Part shown: one piece after another, positions 54,126 through 64,000 of the stretch
Position numbering within the stretch: the first letter of the stretch is position 1
Layout of the letters: every line of letters begins with the position of its first letter
Source: Tritrichomonas musculus
Taxonomy: Eukaryota > Parabasalia > Tritrichomonadida > Tritrichomonadidae
Direction of reading: 5' to 3'
Length of the DNA: 64,000 nt
NCBI GenBank assembly: GCA_039105265.1
Contig: JAPFFF010000044.1
Span: 124,001-188,000 of the forward strand
Program-made: the position numbers and the translations under genes
Notes under the pieces: model-generated
The model's database searches: none
What the model was told of the DNA's origin: nothing
Seen by the model: only the letters and a program-made list of their open reading frames with translations

Positions 54126-55504
54126 AGAGGTGCGAGAACTACCTTTGGTTAACCAATTTATTTCAAATTTAGATATTTATTTACACAGGTAAAATAATGT
54201 ATAATTAATGTATAATTGTTTAATTTGGTTCGCTACAAGTAATAGTATATTGATTTTAAAATTGAATATGAGAAAATAAACAATTCAAATTTTTATTTCT
54301 AAAAAAATAAAAAAAGAGCACCAAATAATTTGTTTTTTAAGGTAATTTTTATATTTGTTTAAATAAAATAATTTAAATATTCACATTTTTAACTTTTGTA
54401 ATCGTTGAGCAATTAAAGGATTTCAATATTCGAAATTTAAACAAACAAAGAATATAGCATAAAATGATATATTATTACTAATATCAATGATATTATTTGA
54501 TAATTCATAAATTAAATTATTTCCTTGGTTAAAAGTTACGATTATTAAACAAAGATTCTCAAAAATATGTCTTATTGTTGTCATTTGACAAATAACTGAT
54601 ATTTAATTGGTTTAATAATTATTTCTTTAACGAATAATGCATGGTTTATATAGATATAATCTGAAATTCTTGATAATTATTTATTTTAGTCTTATTCATT
54701 ATAATAGCCTGTTATTATTATATTATTATTTAATTTAATGAAAGTATTAAGCGTATAAAGTGTGAAAGTAGATTTATAAAATTATTGAAGATAAGATCTG
54801 TCCTCTGTTTGCTATTTCAAGATAAAAAAAAATATTTTTTAAAATAAATTTCGTCCAAAAATTATATATTACTTTTTATTTATTTTTAATTTACTGATAT
54901 TTAAGAAATATTAATAAAATATTATATAACGGAATATGTACAGAATTTTGAGGGGATTTAAGCCTAACGAACATTGCATTGAATTTTGAGGGGATTTAAG
55001 CCTAACGAACATTTCTACTCAATTCTTTTATAACTTTTTGTGAATATAAAAATAAAACTACGCCCGTCGAGCGGATTTATAAATAATCATAATATAATAT
55101 CATACAATATAATTTAATTCTAATATAAAATTATTATCCCCATAAAATTAATATTATAGCTAGATATTTATGTTTTCTATAATTTTTTTGTTAAAATAAA
55201 TTTATCTCATTTATATTATAATATTATATATATATTAATTAGAAATTATATCAATAATATTATTTAGAATATGATGAAATGAATAAATAATCAATATTGG
55301 TTCAACTTCAATCATATTCTTGAAAATATGTAAAATTTAAATTTCGACGTATGAACTTTCAAATAGTTTGATACTGATATGTAATATACATAATCAATTA
55401 TATACTTTATTTTATTAAAAAAATCATAAGGCTAACGAATTATTTTTTGAAAAATCAATCCTTTTTTAAAACAAAAAATACGTTATTTTAGTTCTCGCAC
55501 TTCT
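54126..55504. mobile_element. 1.38-kb Mutator-like element with AGAGGTGCGAGAACTA ends
   Basis: Ends AGAGGTGCGAGAACTA (left) and the complement of AGAAGTGCGAGAACTA (right). TATATTTT is duplicated at both flanks (54118-54125, 55505-55512). The first nine bases of the left end equal those of the element at 46163, so the two are related. The interior is non-coding and holds a 38-bp direct repeat (GAATTTTGAGGGGATTTAAG from 54943 and from 54981). Confidence 0.72.
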
Positions 55505-55609
55505 TATATTTTGCATATATCTCACAATAAAATTTAAAAATAATATTTTATGGCTATTATAATAATATAAAATTCAATATAAAAACATATTATAAAATAT
55601 GATGATTTA
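55505..55609. other. AT-rich spacer
   Basis: No feature. Confidence 0.35.
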
Positions 55610-55839
55610 AGGTACAAATCTAGTACGTTTAGAAACCGCAAAATTTTTTGACACTTTATTAAACTAAACGACATGTTATATAAAAAAAAATATTTTTATC
55701 ATAAAAATTTTATAAAAAAAAATAAAGTTCAGAATTTCAAATCTGACACTCATTCAAAATAAAACTTTTTCAATAGGGTAAGGGGTCTCAAATATATAAC
55801 GTTCTTTCTCTCAATTTATAACGTACTAGATTTGTACCT
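55610..55839. mobile_element. 230-bp MITE with perfect 20-bp ends
   Basis: AGGTACAAATCTAGTACGTT at the left and its exact complement at the right, with TA on both sides. Non-coding. Confidence 0.82.
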
Positions 55840-57043
55840 TAAAAACCACTAGTTATTTCTATTTCGTTTTTTTCGAGTTTCCATACATTTTTTTATAATG
55901 TCTACCTGATTTTAATATATATTAAAATTAGATTAAGTTGTTTAAGATTTGTAGAGAAAGAGAAATGCTAAATATCAACTTTTTGAATGCGTTTTAAAAA
56001 AACGTATTTATTTTTCAGAAGCTCATAGAGCTTTTTTTCTGAGAATTATTGAAAATTTTGAAAGGCTCATAGAGATTTTTTTCAAAAGATATTTCAATTA
56101 ATGCATCGATCATCAATTGAATTTTTCTGAAATGTGGCTATTCGTTTCATTTACTTTAGTGCTATTTCCAAAAGAAAGCATCAACATTCCCGAAAGAAAC
56201 TCAATTATTTTAGCCAAAGGTTCATCATATGCATCTTCGCTGTTGTGGCACTACAAAATTTAACCAAAATCAAATTTCGATTTACAGATTTCGATAAACA
56301 AACAACAAAGGGCAAACTCAAATGCCAAAAAAACATTGCATGGAACTTTTTATCGTAATACAAGACGGCATTTCTTGAAAAGACCGTCAAAATATGAAAT
56401 TTTTAATTTAAAATTCCAATTTTTGATAAATAAACATTTTTATTTGATACAATTTTCTCTTTGTATTATTATTTATATTCAATAAATACATTTAATCTCT
56501 ATGCTTTTATATTTTTTGAAAATTATATGAGTTCTCATTTGCTAATATTTATGAAAAATGATTATGCACACAAAGTTAATTGCATATCAATATGTATATT
56601 TGTTCATTATGGCTATCTATATATGCAAATTTTATGACTCTATAGCAGATTTATATTAAATCAAATCTATGAAATATATAATTCAAAAAGTTATTCTTAA
56701 TTGAAACTAATAAATTAATTATATCTTGAAAAATAATAAAAAAAATTCTCATTATTTTGATATTTATATCGATATGAATTTGAATAATATAAGAAATAAT
56801 ATAAATTAAGTCTGGAACATCTCTTTTTTTTGCTTGAGGACCCTTTTTTTGAATAAGAATCATAGAAAAGTATTCCGAGTATTTCTATGAGTTTAATGAA
56901 AAAGTTGATGATGTCGACCAGTTTTTCGTGATGTCGACCGGTTTATCGTCAAACTATACGACTTTTTTAGAAAAAGTTAATAAAAAGATGTATTTGAAAA
57001 ATATATTTATCTTTAAATATAAATATTTTATCTTTTCAAATTT
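55840..57043. other. AT-rich region; possible zinc-finger relic near 56110-56400
   Basis: The stretch 56110-56400 is less AT-rich and, in shifting frames, gives fragments such as HHMHLRCCGTTKF and TLHGTFYRNTRRHFLKRPSK. These look like a decayed transposon-type zinc finger, but no frame stays open. I see nothing else in this interval. Confidence 0.3.
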
Positions 57044-57115
57044 GAGAGCTCTAGCTTAGAGGTAAAATAAATTTTACTTTGGCCATAAAGTAATGAGTTC
57101 GAAACTAAACCTCCT
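57044..57115 (+). pseudogene. tRNA-like relic
   Basis: Has a box A-like TAGCTTAGAGG, an anticodon-type stem-loop TACTT-TGGCCAT-AAGTA, a box B-like GAGTTCGAAACT and a downstream T run. The acceptor and T stems do not pair, and the base before the putative anticodon GCC is G. It is at best a degenerate tRNA or a tRNA-derived short element. Confidence 0.3.
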
Positions 57116-57459
57116 TGCTTTTTTTTATTTTTATAAAAATTATGTAATTACGTTTAATTTCGGCAATTTTTTCATTTTAATACGTCTTTTCATTGAATTT
57201 TATAAAATTCTAATTACGTCCGAAGGGTAAGGTTATTATCTTTAACAAAAAAAGAAAAATAATAAATTAAAAGAAATCTGATATATTTAACTTTATTTTT
57301 TAAAATCGATTTTGACATATTATTACATATTTATGGGAAATCAGAGGGTGGGCATCCTTTCTTTATAGATAAAACTCCATAATTATTAAGGGTGTAGTTG
57401 AAAGTGGTCCGACTTTTGGCTCCCAGTTTAGTATTATCTTATTTTCAAATAACATTTCA

Positions 57460-57610
57460 TTGTCACTTTTAATCTCGGGCAATTGCCCGAGAAAAATTCA
57501 CGGGCAAAGACGGGCAATGTCACTTTTTTTAAGAACGGGCAAGACGGGCACGGGCACAGCCTGTGGCCCGTTATTTTTACTGGCAATTTGCCCGTGCCCA
57601 TCCATCATCC
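57460..57610. repeat. GC-rich island of repeated CGGGCA motifs
   Basis: GGGCAA/CGGGCA and complements occur about ten times in 150 bases. A perfect 18-bp palindrome CTCGGGCAATTGCCCGAG lies at about 57472-57489, and ACGGGCACAG faces CTGTGGCCCGT. This resembles the subterminal repeat zone of hAT elements; a matching other end was not found. Confidence 0.5.
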
Positions 57611-58393
57611 CTGATATGTCTAAAATAATCATCATCAAAATTATTGATGCCAAAAAATTAAAGGAATATTCATCATGTCTAATGAATTCTATGATTTGCC
57701 TTTATATATATATTCTCTGATGTTTATGAAAACTAATAATATATAAAATATGTTTATATCATTTTATTGATTGAAAATATGCATATCAACCAAAAAAAAG
57801 CTCTCAAAAAGTGAAAGTAGAAAATAAGATTAGTCCAATTATAAAAGATTAATATAAAAAAGAAGAATGTATTTATGATCTTTGGAATCCAATTATTTAG
57901 TTTGTATAATAAAAATTAATAGTTTTTAGGTAAAAAACGTCAATTTTGATTTTTCATTTTATCCACTCTATATAAATATAAGATCCAAGATCCTTTACAT
58001 TTTTTACTTAATAATATTAACAAATTACTAATAGTTTTTATGATTACTCTATACATTCTTTAAATATCTAAACATAAAACGTCTTATTTTCAAATAACTA
58101 TGATACCAATCATAATTTATTTTTTAATAAATATAAAACAACCATTTTAATAATTATATTGGAATTTTCTTTTATACATTTCAATATACATAAATATTAT
58201 ACTTTCAATTCAATTGATAGTTAATTGAAAAAATAAAATATAATTAGTGCTCAAAATATGATTTTTAGAGGATTTATAGAACTTATGATAAATTCATTTC
58301 ATTTTACTATAAAATTATATAAAAAAATTTTGAAATAAATCATTTTTACCGATCGAACTTTTTCAAATAATTATATTTTAAATAATAATTATT
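57611..58393. other. AT-rich region, no gene
   Basis: Nothing recognised. Confidence 0.4.
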
Positions 58394-59060
58394 AAATCTC
58401 TCAAATGGTCCACTTTTTGAACTTTGTTCCTTTAAATTTCTCCAAAAATTCCTTTTGGTCGGATACTCTCAAAAAGTTAAAAAATTGAATTAAAAAAGAT
58501 AAAATTATAAAAAAATTAAAATTTTTATTAAATTTATAAGATATCACTGATTTGGAGACCTGCTTTATCTTGATCTCGATCAAAATATAATAAATATGCC
58601 TCACTTTGCCACCTTCCGTTGCAATTGATTTTTCAGAGAAATCGTTAGATTCTTGAGTTGCGTTATTTTGGTTGTAATTTGGCGGTTGTTGAAAAGGCGG
58701 TTGGTAATAATTCATTGGAAATTGCGGCTGTTGTACAGGAAAATTATTTTTTATCGTTTGATTTTGGAATTGAAAGTTAAAAAAATTGGTTGGCTGATTT
58801 GAATAAGTAGAAACGTCAATTCCATTATTTTGAGGATGTTGAAATACAGGATTTGTATTTGGAAGTGCATTGTAATTTCGTCCAAACATAGCTTTAAATT
58901 TTTGAAAATAAATAAATGGTTCAAGATTTTTATTGAAAAAGTCATTTTTCAGATCAGGATTGATTCAATTTTTTAACTTTTTGAGAGTATCCGACCAAAA
59001 AGGAATTTTTGGAGAAATTTTAAAAGGAACGTTCAAAAAGTGGACACATTTGAGAGATTT
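58394..59060. mobile_element. 667-bp MITE with about 90-bp inverted ends and a Q/N-rich gene piece
   Basis: 58394-58490 and 58967-59060 are inverted copies (AAATCTCTCAAATG, then CCACTTTTTGAAC, TTTCTCCAAAAATTCC, GGTCGGATACTCTCAAAAAG), with several small indels. The interior encodes the N-terminal piece of a protein on the minus strand. No clear target duplication is seen. Confidence 0.75.
58401..58889 (-). CDS. Q/N/P-rich protein fragment captured in a MITE
   Basis: Residues 1-95 are rich in Asn, Gln, Pro and Phe (MFGRNYNALPNTNPVFQHPQ, FPVQQPQFPMNYYQPPFQQP), a disordered prion-like composition. The frame then runs into AT-rich sequence (residues about 96-140) and the terminal repeat, where it stops, so only the first part looks like real protein. 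FG and N-rich stretches recall nuclear-pore or RNA-granule proteins, but there is no diagnostic domain. I read it as a host gene start picked up by the element. Expression is unproven and no initiator is seen. Confidence 0.45.
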   Translation of the reverse strand: MFGRNYNALPNTNPVFQHPQNNGIDVSTYSNQPTNFFNFQFQNQTIKNNFPVQQPQFPMNYYQPPFQQPPNYNQNNATQESNDFSEKSIATEGGKVRHIYYILIEIKIKQVSKSVISYKFNKNFNFFIILSFLIQFFNFLRVSDQKEFLEKFKGTKFKKWTI

Positions 59061-59066
59061 GCACAT

Positions 59067-59116
59067 TCCTCTCAGCACTTTTTGAGAGCTTCGCTCTCAA
59101 AAAGTGCTCCGAGGAA
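59067..59116. repeat. Strong palindrome next to the MITE
   Basis: AGCACTTTTTGAGAGC and its complement form a perfect 16-bp stem around the triplet TTC (59074-59108), extended by TTCCTC/GAGGAA outside. The core matches the palindromes of the 31.6-33.8 kb array. Confidence 0.85.
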
Positions 59117-59360
59117 TTTCCAAAATTCAAAATGAGACTGCTCCCTTAATTGGACATCAGAAATTCAATTTTTGAAAGATAAAAATGAGAGGAAAATCAA
59201 AATCACCTTTTTTTTTTTTTATAATCTCAAAAAATGGTTAACAGAATATAAAGCTAAACTTAACCATATAACGTTTCTCACTTTATTAAAAAATAAATTA
59301 TTCCATAAGAAAGGAAGTCTTACTCTAAGTAAGTCATAAAAAAAAAAAAAAAAAAAAAAA

Positions 59361-60343
59361 AGAACGTAGGAAACTTTTCAAAAATTGAGTTATGACTCAA
59401 AAATAATAATATAAGCTTATTAGTGATAGTTATTAACAAATACAGGTTTTAAGCCAAATCGTGGCGTTGGGTCTTTCAAAAAGTTAGCATTTTCAAAAAT
59501 GGCATAGCGGAAGGAATACAATGACCATACACAATTTTAGTTAAAATATAATATACAACACATATAGTTAATTATATATCAACTAATAAATATTGTGTAA
59601 CTTTGCATACTGTGGAAATAGTTATGAAATTAATTCATGAAAACCGTTATTTAATTTATGCATTAGTATGTTACAGAAAAAGTGACAATTTTATGCATAA
59701 AAAAGTGCGCAACATATTCCAAAATAAATCATATGGTGAGTTGTATATTTATATAAATTTGCAAGATTATAACTATGTCATGTGTAGAAAAAGTGATGAA
59801 AGTTTTCACTAGTCGGAAAATGAGGGGAATGAGCCTTTTTTTTTGCTATCGATTTTGCTGATAGCAAATCATATTCATATGGTGGACGGATTTTGAACTT
59901 TATATGTAGAAAGTTGTTGTACAGATTACGTAGAATTCGTTTATGCACAAAAAATCGGTGCTTAGGATGTACATCCCGAGATACGTCGATTTACACTATT
60001 ACCAGAAAATTTGGTGATTTCTTTGATAAATCGCATTGCACAGCACCACCAACAACGATGCAATATATGAAAATTTAATAAATAGTAGATTATTATATGT
60101 ATATTATTATATTAAAATTTAAAAAAACTCCAACGCCACAATTTTTTAAAAAAGTCGTTTTAAGTTAAGGTACAAATTGAATGGAAAATTGTCCAAATTC
60201 CTTTCAATTTTGGAAAATTATTTTGGTTATAATTCAGCTTCTAGGCAAAATTAAAAAATGAAATATACTAAAATAATCTTGTAATATATTGCTGTTTATT
60301 ATATATTAATTTCATAAAAATCTGAGAGTTTCCTACGTTCTAA
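59361..60343. mobile_element. 983-bp transposon with AGAACGTAGGAAACT ends
   Basis: AGAACGTAGGAAACT (left) and AGTTTCCTACGTTCT (right) are exact complements, flanked by A runs that can hide an A8-A9 target duplication. A second inverted pair (GTGGCGTTGG near 59461; CCAACGCCAC near 60130) lies inside. It contains a zinc-finger-like frame (59860-60078). Confidence 0.72.
59860..60078 (+). CDS. Possible FLYWCH-like zinc-finger frame in a transposon
   Basis: The frame reads SKSYSYGGRILNFICRKLLY, RLRRIRLCTKNRCLGCTSRD and DKSHCTAPPT. A C-x4-C(-x2-C) pair, about 20 residues, then H-C near PP is the rough layout of FLYWCH-type fingers, which often start Mutator-like transposases. The classical W before the first Cys and the final H-x-H are missing. 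No catalytic domain follows. There is an internal ATG at 59893. I give this modest weight. Confidence 0.32.
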   Translation, partial: DSKSYSYGGRILNFICRKLLYRLRRIRLCTKNRCLGCTSRDTSIYTITRKFGDFFDKSHCTAPPTTMQYMKI

Positions 60344-60398
60344 AAAAAAAATAAAAATATATTTAAATAAAATATATTCATGACTTAATTTTTTTTTT

Positions 60399-62556
60399 TT
60401 AACTAAGACTTTTTGATAACATGTCAACAATTTCTTGATGATTTTTTTGTTTTGCATAATCAATGGCGGTTTTGTAAATCATTTCATTTATATTTCATTA
60501 ATAAAAAAAAGGTTGGCTTTGAATATCATGAGGTTTTTTGATGCCGACATTAATTTCTTTTTGTTCCAATAATAATTTAACTATTTCAGTACGACCTCTC
60601 AACGCGGCAAGCATCAATGCAGTGTAATTAAATATTGGTGTTAAATTCCATAAATTACTTATAATAAAATATCATGAAACTAGATGAATAAAAAAAAAAA
60701 AAAAAGAAAAGAAATTTGATCTAAATAAAAATTTTTTCATGAAATTTAAATAAATATTTTTTTCATATGAAATGCTTTGAGCGTTGATATCGATGCCTTT
60801 TTGTGATAATAAAAGTTTAACTACTTCAATAAAACCATCACGTGCAGCACAAATCAATGCTGTATTATTTAAATGCTTAAATCAAAATCCCATAAAATAA
60901 TTTAATTATAAATATGATGAAAAAAATAATTTTTCATTTTAATTTCATGAAAAATTTTTCGAATTCAAATGTTCTTGATGTTTACATCAATATCTTTTTG
61001 CGCTAACAATACTCGAACTACGTCAGTATGTCCATATAAAGAAGCACAAATTAAAGCAGTATTATAAAAGACTGAATATTTAAAATTTTATAAAATAAAA
61101 ATGATTTTGTTTAAAACATAATAAAAAAAAAATTTGTTTCAAAACATCATTTTAAAATACTTGAATTCATAAATGTTTTGGCTATTGATATCAACACCTT
61201 TTTGTTTTAATAATAGCTGAACAATTTCTATATTATTATTTTCTGCAGCCCAACCTAAAACAGTTTCATTTAAAAACGATCAAGTTTTGAAATTCCATAA
61301 ATTTTTTTAAATTTTTAATTTTATAAAAAAAAAGTTTTGATTGTTAAAATACCATGAATGATTTTGAATATTTGAATTCCATTTAAAACGTATTAATTGT
61401 TTTAAATATGAGTTGCGTTAATATTGATATTTCCTTGTTTTAAAAAAAGTTCAACAAGTTTGTAATAATCAAATCTGCACAAATAGAAAAACAAGAATCT
61501 GTTATCTAAGTTTTCAGGGAAAAAGAAGTAATTGTAAAATTGAAGGCTGTAACAATAGATATTTTCATTGAATTTTTTTTCAATGTTTTCATTGAATTTT
61601 TTCTCATCAATCATGTTATCAATGAAATAACTCGTAAAATCATTGTGATGACATCTGATTGAATCTTCAAGAATCGGTTCATAGCCTTGATATGAAATTC
61701 GAATTTTGTTTTCTTCAAAAAGTTTGATGAGTTCTGCATTTTGGCTGTGAATTGCATATTCCCACATGTAAGTTGTCAACTTTTTTCCATTCATCAACAT
61801 GTATCGGATAATTTTTAATGATCCAAAGAAAATTGCATAGTAAATGAGTTCCTTCCTTCTGTATGTCATCAAAAGTGGATTCGTTTCAAAAATTGACTCG
61901 GTCACTTCACTTGAAAGTGAAAAATTGGCTTGATTTGAATATGAAACAAAGTCTTCAATTTGATCATTTCGAATCAGTTGACATAAGTAATCTTCATTCT
62001 CTCCTTCTCTTCTTTTGGCATAGAAATCACTTGGTATTTCTTTTTTAACTTTTTGAATGAATTCTGAATTTTTCAAATTTTGATTCTGACTTTTGTATTT
62101 GTTAATGAGCTTGTCGGTTAATAATGGTTGGAGTTCAGGTGAAAAATATTCAGCATATCGGCTTGTGGTGTATTCATCACTTGTTATTTGTGAAAAAATA
62201 TATTCATCCATTTTTATGACTTTCGATTCAAAAAGAAATAAGAGAATTCGTTTATTGTCTTTGAAAATATTGAAAATTTCTGAATTTGTAAAATATTTTG
62301 GGATATCTTCCTTGATATGATCTAGTATTCGGTCGATTTTATTAATAAAGTTATGGCAACGATGATGATGGTTTCCAATAACATTTATTATCTGTAATAA
62401 AGATTTAAATTCAAATTTATCTCCTTTTATATTTTGGTTGGCGATAATTTTAACAAAACTATTAAAATTTCTTTCGGCATCTGATTCATCTTCAAGATAG
62501 TCCAATAGAGACTCCTGCATCTTTTTCTTTTGCTCAATTATTTTTTTAATTTCCAT
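60399..62556 (-). CDS. DUF3447-type ankyrin gene whose repeats are separated by AT-rich spacers
   Basis: The 5' block 61402-62556 (384 codons, ATG at 62556) encodes the helical N-terminal region typical of trichomonad ankyrin proteins (FNIFKDNKRILLFLFESKVI; LLMTYRRKELIYYAIFFGSL). It ends in the half-repeat YYKLVELFLKQGNININATH and a stop. Then follow clean ankyrin units at about 61276-61165 (LGWAAENNNIEIVQLLLKQK), 61069-60965 (TALICASLYGHTDVVRVLLA), 60876-60770 (TALICAARDGFIEVVKLLLS), 60633-60520 (TALMLAALRGRTEIVKLLLE) and 60482-60399 (YKTAIDYAKQKNHQEIVDML, then a stop). Units are separated by about 40-136 AT-rich bases with stops in all frames. Each break falls at the same joint, after D-I-N-x-x-x-I and before (F/L)-N-x-T-A. 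Either the spacers are removed from the RNA or the gene is decaying in a patterned way. The full protein would have about 560 residues, serving protein-protein contacts. Confidence 0.65.
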
Positions 62557-63073
62557 TTTGCTGTAACAATGGCTTTATTAAAGCTTTTTTTATAAACAAA
62601 TTGAAAAAAAATTAAATGTTGATTTTTGGAAAGTAGTTAATATTAATAGAAATAATACTTCAATTTATTTATATAATATATATATAAAATAATTTGTAAT
62701 GATTAAATTGATTTAAATATTAAAAATATAGAGATATTTTTATTTTCTTTTTTGGCCATATATATCAAATATTTAACCATTCATCTCAAAATTCAAAATT
62801 TCACAATTTGTTTTTTATGTTATGATACAAATATCTTTACAAATAATTTTTTTTAACTGAAATTTTTACATATATTAATACTTAAATGAAATTATCATAA
62901 ACTTTTAAATAAAAACATCTCGCTATATATCAAAATTAAATCAATTTAATCATTAATACTCAAATGAAATTAGCTTTAACTGCTAAATAACTTATTTGTT
63001 AAAATACATGCAAATTTCATTAATATGAAAGTATTTTTTTTTTTTCAAATTCAAAGTTTGAGATAACATGGAT
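62557..63073. other. AT-rich spacer
   Basis: No gene seen. Confidence 0.4.
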
Positions 63074-63706
63074 TTATTCAGCTTTTGTAAGGATGTGCCA
63101 AACATCATTACCTTTAAATCCGCACTTTCTATATAACTTCTCAGGATGGTTTGGATTATTTACTTTTCCTGAAACAGTGGCAAAATGGGCTATTCCTTTC
63201 ATTTTGCTCAACATATGATTTACAATTATTTGTCCATAACCTCTCCTGCGGTATTCTGGCAAAACTTGCACCCATTCTAAAATCATTTCGCCCACTTCTT
63301 TATCATAATCACCAATACCGCCACCAATAATAATATTTGACTTTTTATCTTTTAAAAATATCCATAATTCTGGACAATAAACAGGTGTTTTGCAATAACT
63401 CCCAATTTGGCTCAATGTAACAGTCAAATCAATATAGCTTTCATTGATAAGTCTAACAAATTCATAAATCATATGTGGTTCACACTTAACAATATCAATT
63501 TCTTCAGAAATAATTGGATTTATATTTTTCATATCATGATATAACCTAAAGAATTGCTCGTCATTATAATTTGTATAAGATTCCTTACTAAAATCTTTGT
63601 CATGAACAATGGACATATTGCATGGAACAGTAATACTTTTATATTTCCAATAAGGGATACTTGTTAAACCACAAGGATTCCTTAAATATTCATTTAAAGA
63701 TAACAT
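63074..63706 (-). CDS. GNAT-family N-acetyltransferase
   Basis: 210 residues. The GNAT core lies in the last 130 residues: a beta strand LWIFLKDKKSNIIIGGGIGD, then motif A MILEWVQVLPEYRRRGYGQI with the acetyl-CoA pyrophosphate-binding signature R-R-x-G-Y-G, helix VNHMLSKM, and motif B LYRKCGFKG near the end. The N-terminal 80 residues are without a clear domain. GNAT enzymes move an acetyl group from acetyl-CoA to an amine; the substrate cannot be read from sequence. No signal peptide is present. The ATG at 63706 is directly preceded by TCATTAAT, an initiator-like octamer. The gene looks intact. Confidence 0.85.
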   Translation of the reverse strand: MLSLNEYLRNPCGLTSIPYWKYKSITVPCNMSIVHDKDFSKESYTNYNDEQFFRLYHDMKNINPIISEEIDIVKCEPHMIYEFVRLINESYIDLTVTLSQIGSYCKTPVYCPELWIFLKDKKSNIIIGGGIGDYDKEVGEMILEWVQVLPEYRRRGYGQIIVNHMLSKMKGIAHFATVSGKVNNPNHPEKLYRKCGFKGNDVWHILTKAE

Positions 63707-63714
63707 ATTAATGA
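63707..63714 (-). promoter_or_regulatory. Inr-like start element (TCATTAAT)
   Basis: Directly adjacent to the ATG of the GNAT gene, implying a very short leader. Confidence 0.5.
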
Positions 63715-64000
63715 ATTTTTTTCATGTAAACTATTCAATTTTGCTTTTGCTGAAAATCTTTAATAAAAACAAATTCAGAATCAATTCTTGTTATACTATT
63801 TCATTATTACCTCTTTTACACCTTTATTTCCTGATTTGTTGAGTTATATGAAAATATTTTATTTCCTTTTGATGTAATTTTAATCGAAATAATTATGAAT
63901 TTGATAAATTTTAGTGATTTTTCAACTTGAATTAACATTTGTTTTTATATTTTGTACTTTATTTTCTCCTAAATGCTCGTTGAGGAGGGAATTGCCATGA
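63715..64000. other. Window end, no gene recognised
   Basis: AT-rich; nothing supported. Confidence 0.35.

Noticed and set aside
60399-62556. Simple pseudogene reading of the ankyrin gene
   Set aside because: Not fully excluded, but breaks at the same joint in every repeat, clean repeats and shared spacer words argue against random decay as the only explanation.

Overview
The window is about 64 kb of very AT-rich DNA (my estimate is roughly three quarters A+T) from a protist nucleus. The genes are single-exon-like and widely spaced. At least eight coding starts have a TCA(T/C)-type initiator a few bases upstream of the ATG, and several stop codons read TAAA. The gene families are typical of parabasalids: a large repetitive surface protein with a beta-helix domain, BTB/BACK-like plus F5/8C-like proteins, ankyrin-kinase fusions and many TKL-like kinases. 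I infer a trichomonad, most like Tritrichomonas; the species is not proven by sequence alone.

Layout. 0-6 kb: relics (a secreted DNase II-like fragment, a decayed Tc1-type element, foldbacks). 5.9-11.8 kb: a 1,946-residue surface protein with six repeats. 12-18 kb: tRNA-Tyr, a CAMK-like kinase, a charged protein, an ankyrin-kinase gene and a C2-like protein. 18.4-20.3 kb: an 8-bp-TSD transposon carrying a Cys-rich reading frame. 22-28 kb: two near-identical tRNA-Met genes, a BTB/F5-8C-like protein, a broken kinase, a second C2-like protein and a kinase-F5/8C fusion. 28-30 kb: a pogo-like transposon. 30-37 kb: a broken BTB-family gene, a 110-base poly(A), a three-copy array of about 720 bp with nine palindromes, and an RBR ubiquitin-ligase pseudogene split by two small transposons. 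37-38.5 kb: two apparently intact genes (Dpy-30-like; ankyrin plus zinc finger). 38.6-59 kb is mostly mobile DNA: MITEs, Tc1 transposases, a USP-carrying element with ten copies of one 14-mer, two Mutator-like transposases and nested insertions. 58-64 kb: a MITE holding a Q/N-rich gene piece, an element with a possible zinc-finger frame, an ankyrin gene whose repeats are separated by non-coding spacers, and a GNAT acetyltransferase.

How the parts relate. No operons are visible; genes lie on both strands with their own initiators. The working set suggests cell-surface interaction (surface protein), signalling (kinases), ubiquitin biology (RBR relic, USP fragment) and heavy transposon traffic. 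At least three insertions have exact target duplications that reconstruct the target. The most unusual signals are palindromes whose three-base loop appears in both orientations in a tandem array, and ankyrin repeats interrupted at the same joint by related AT-rich spacers without recognisable trichomonad splice signals.
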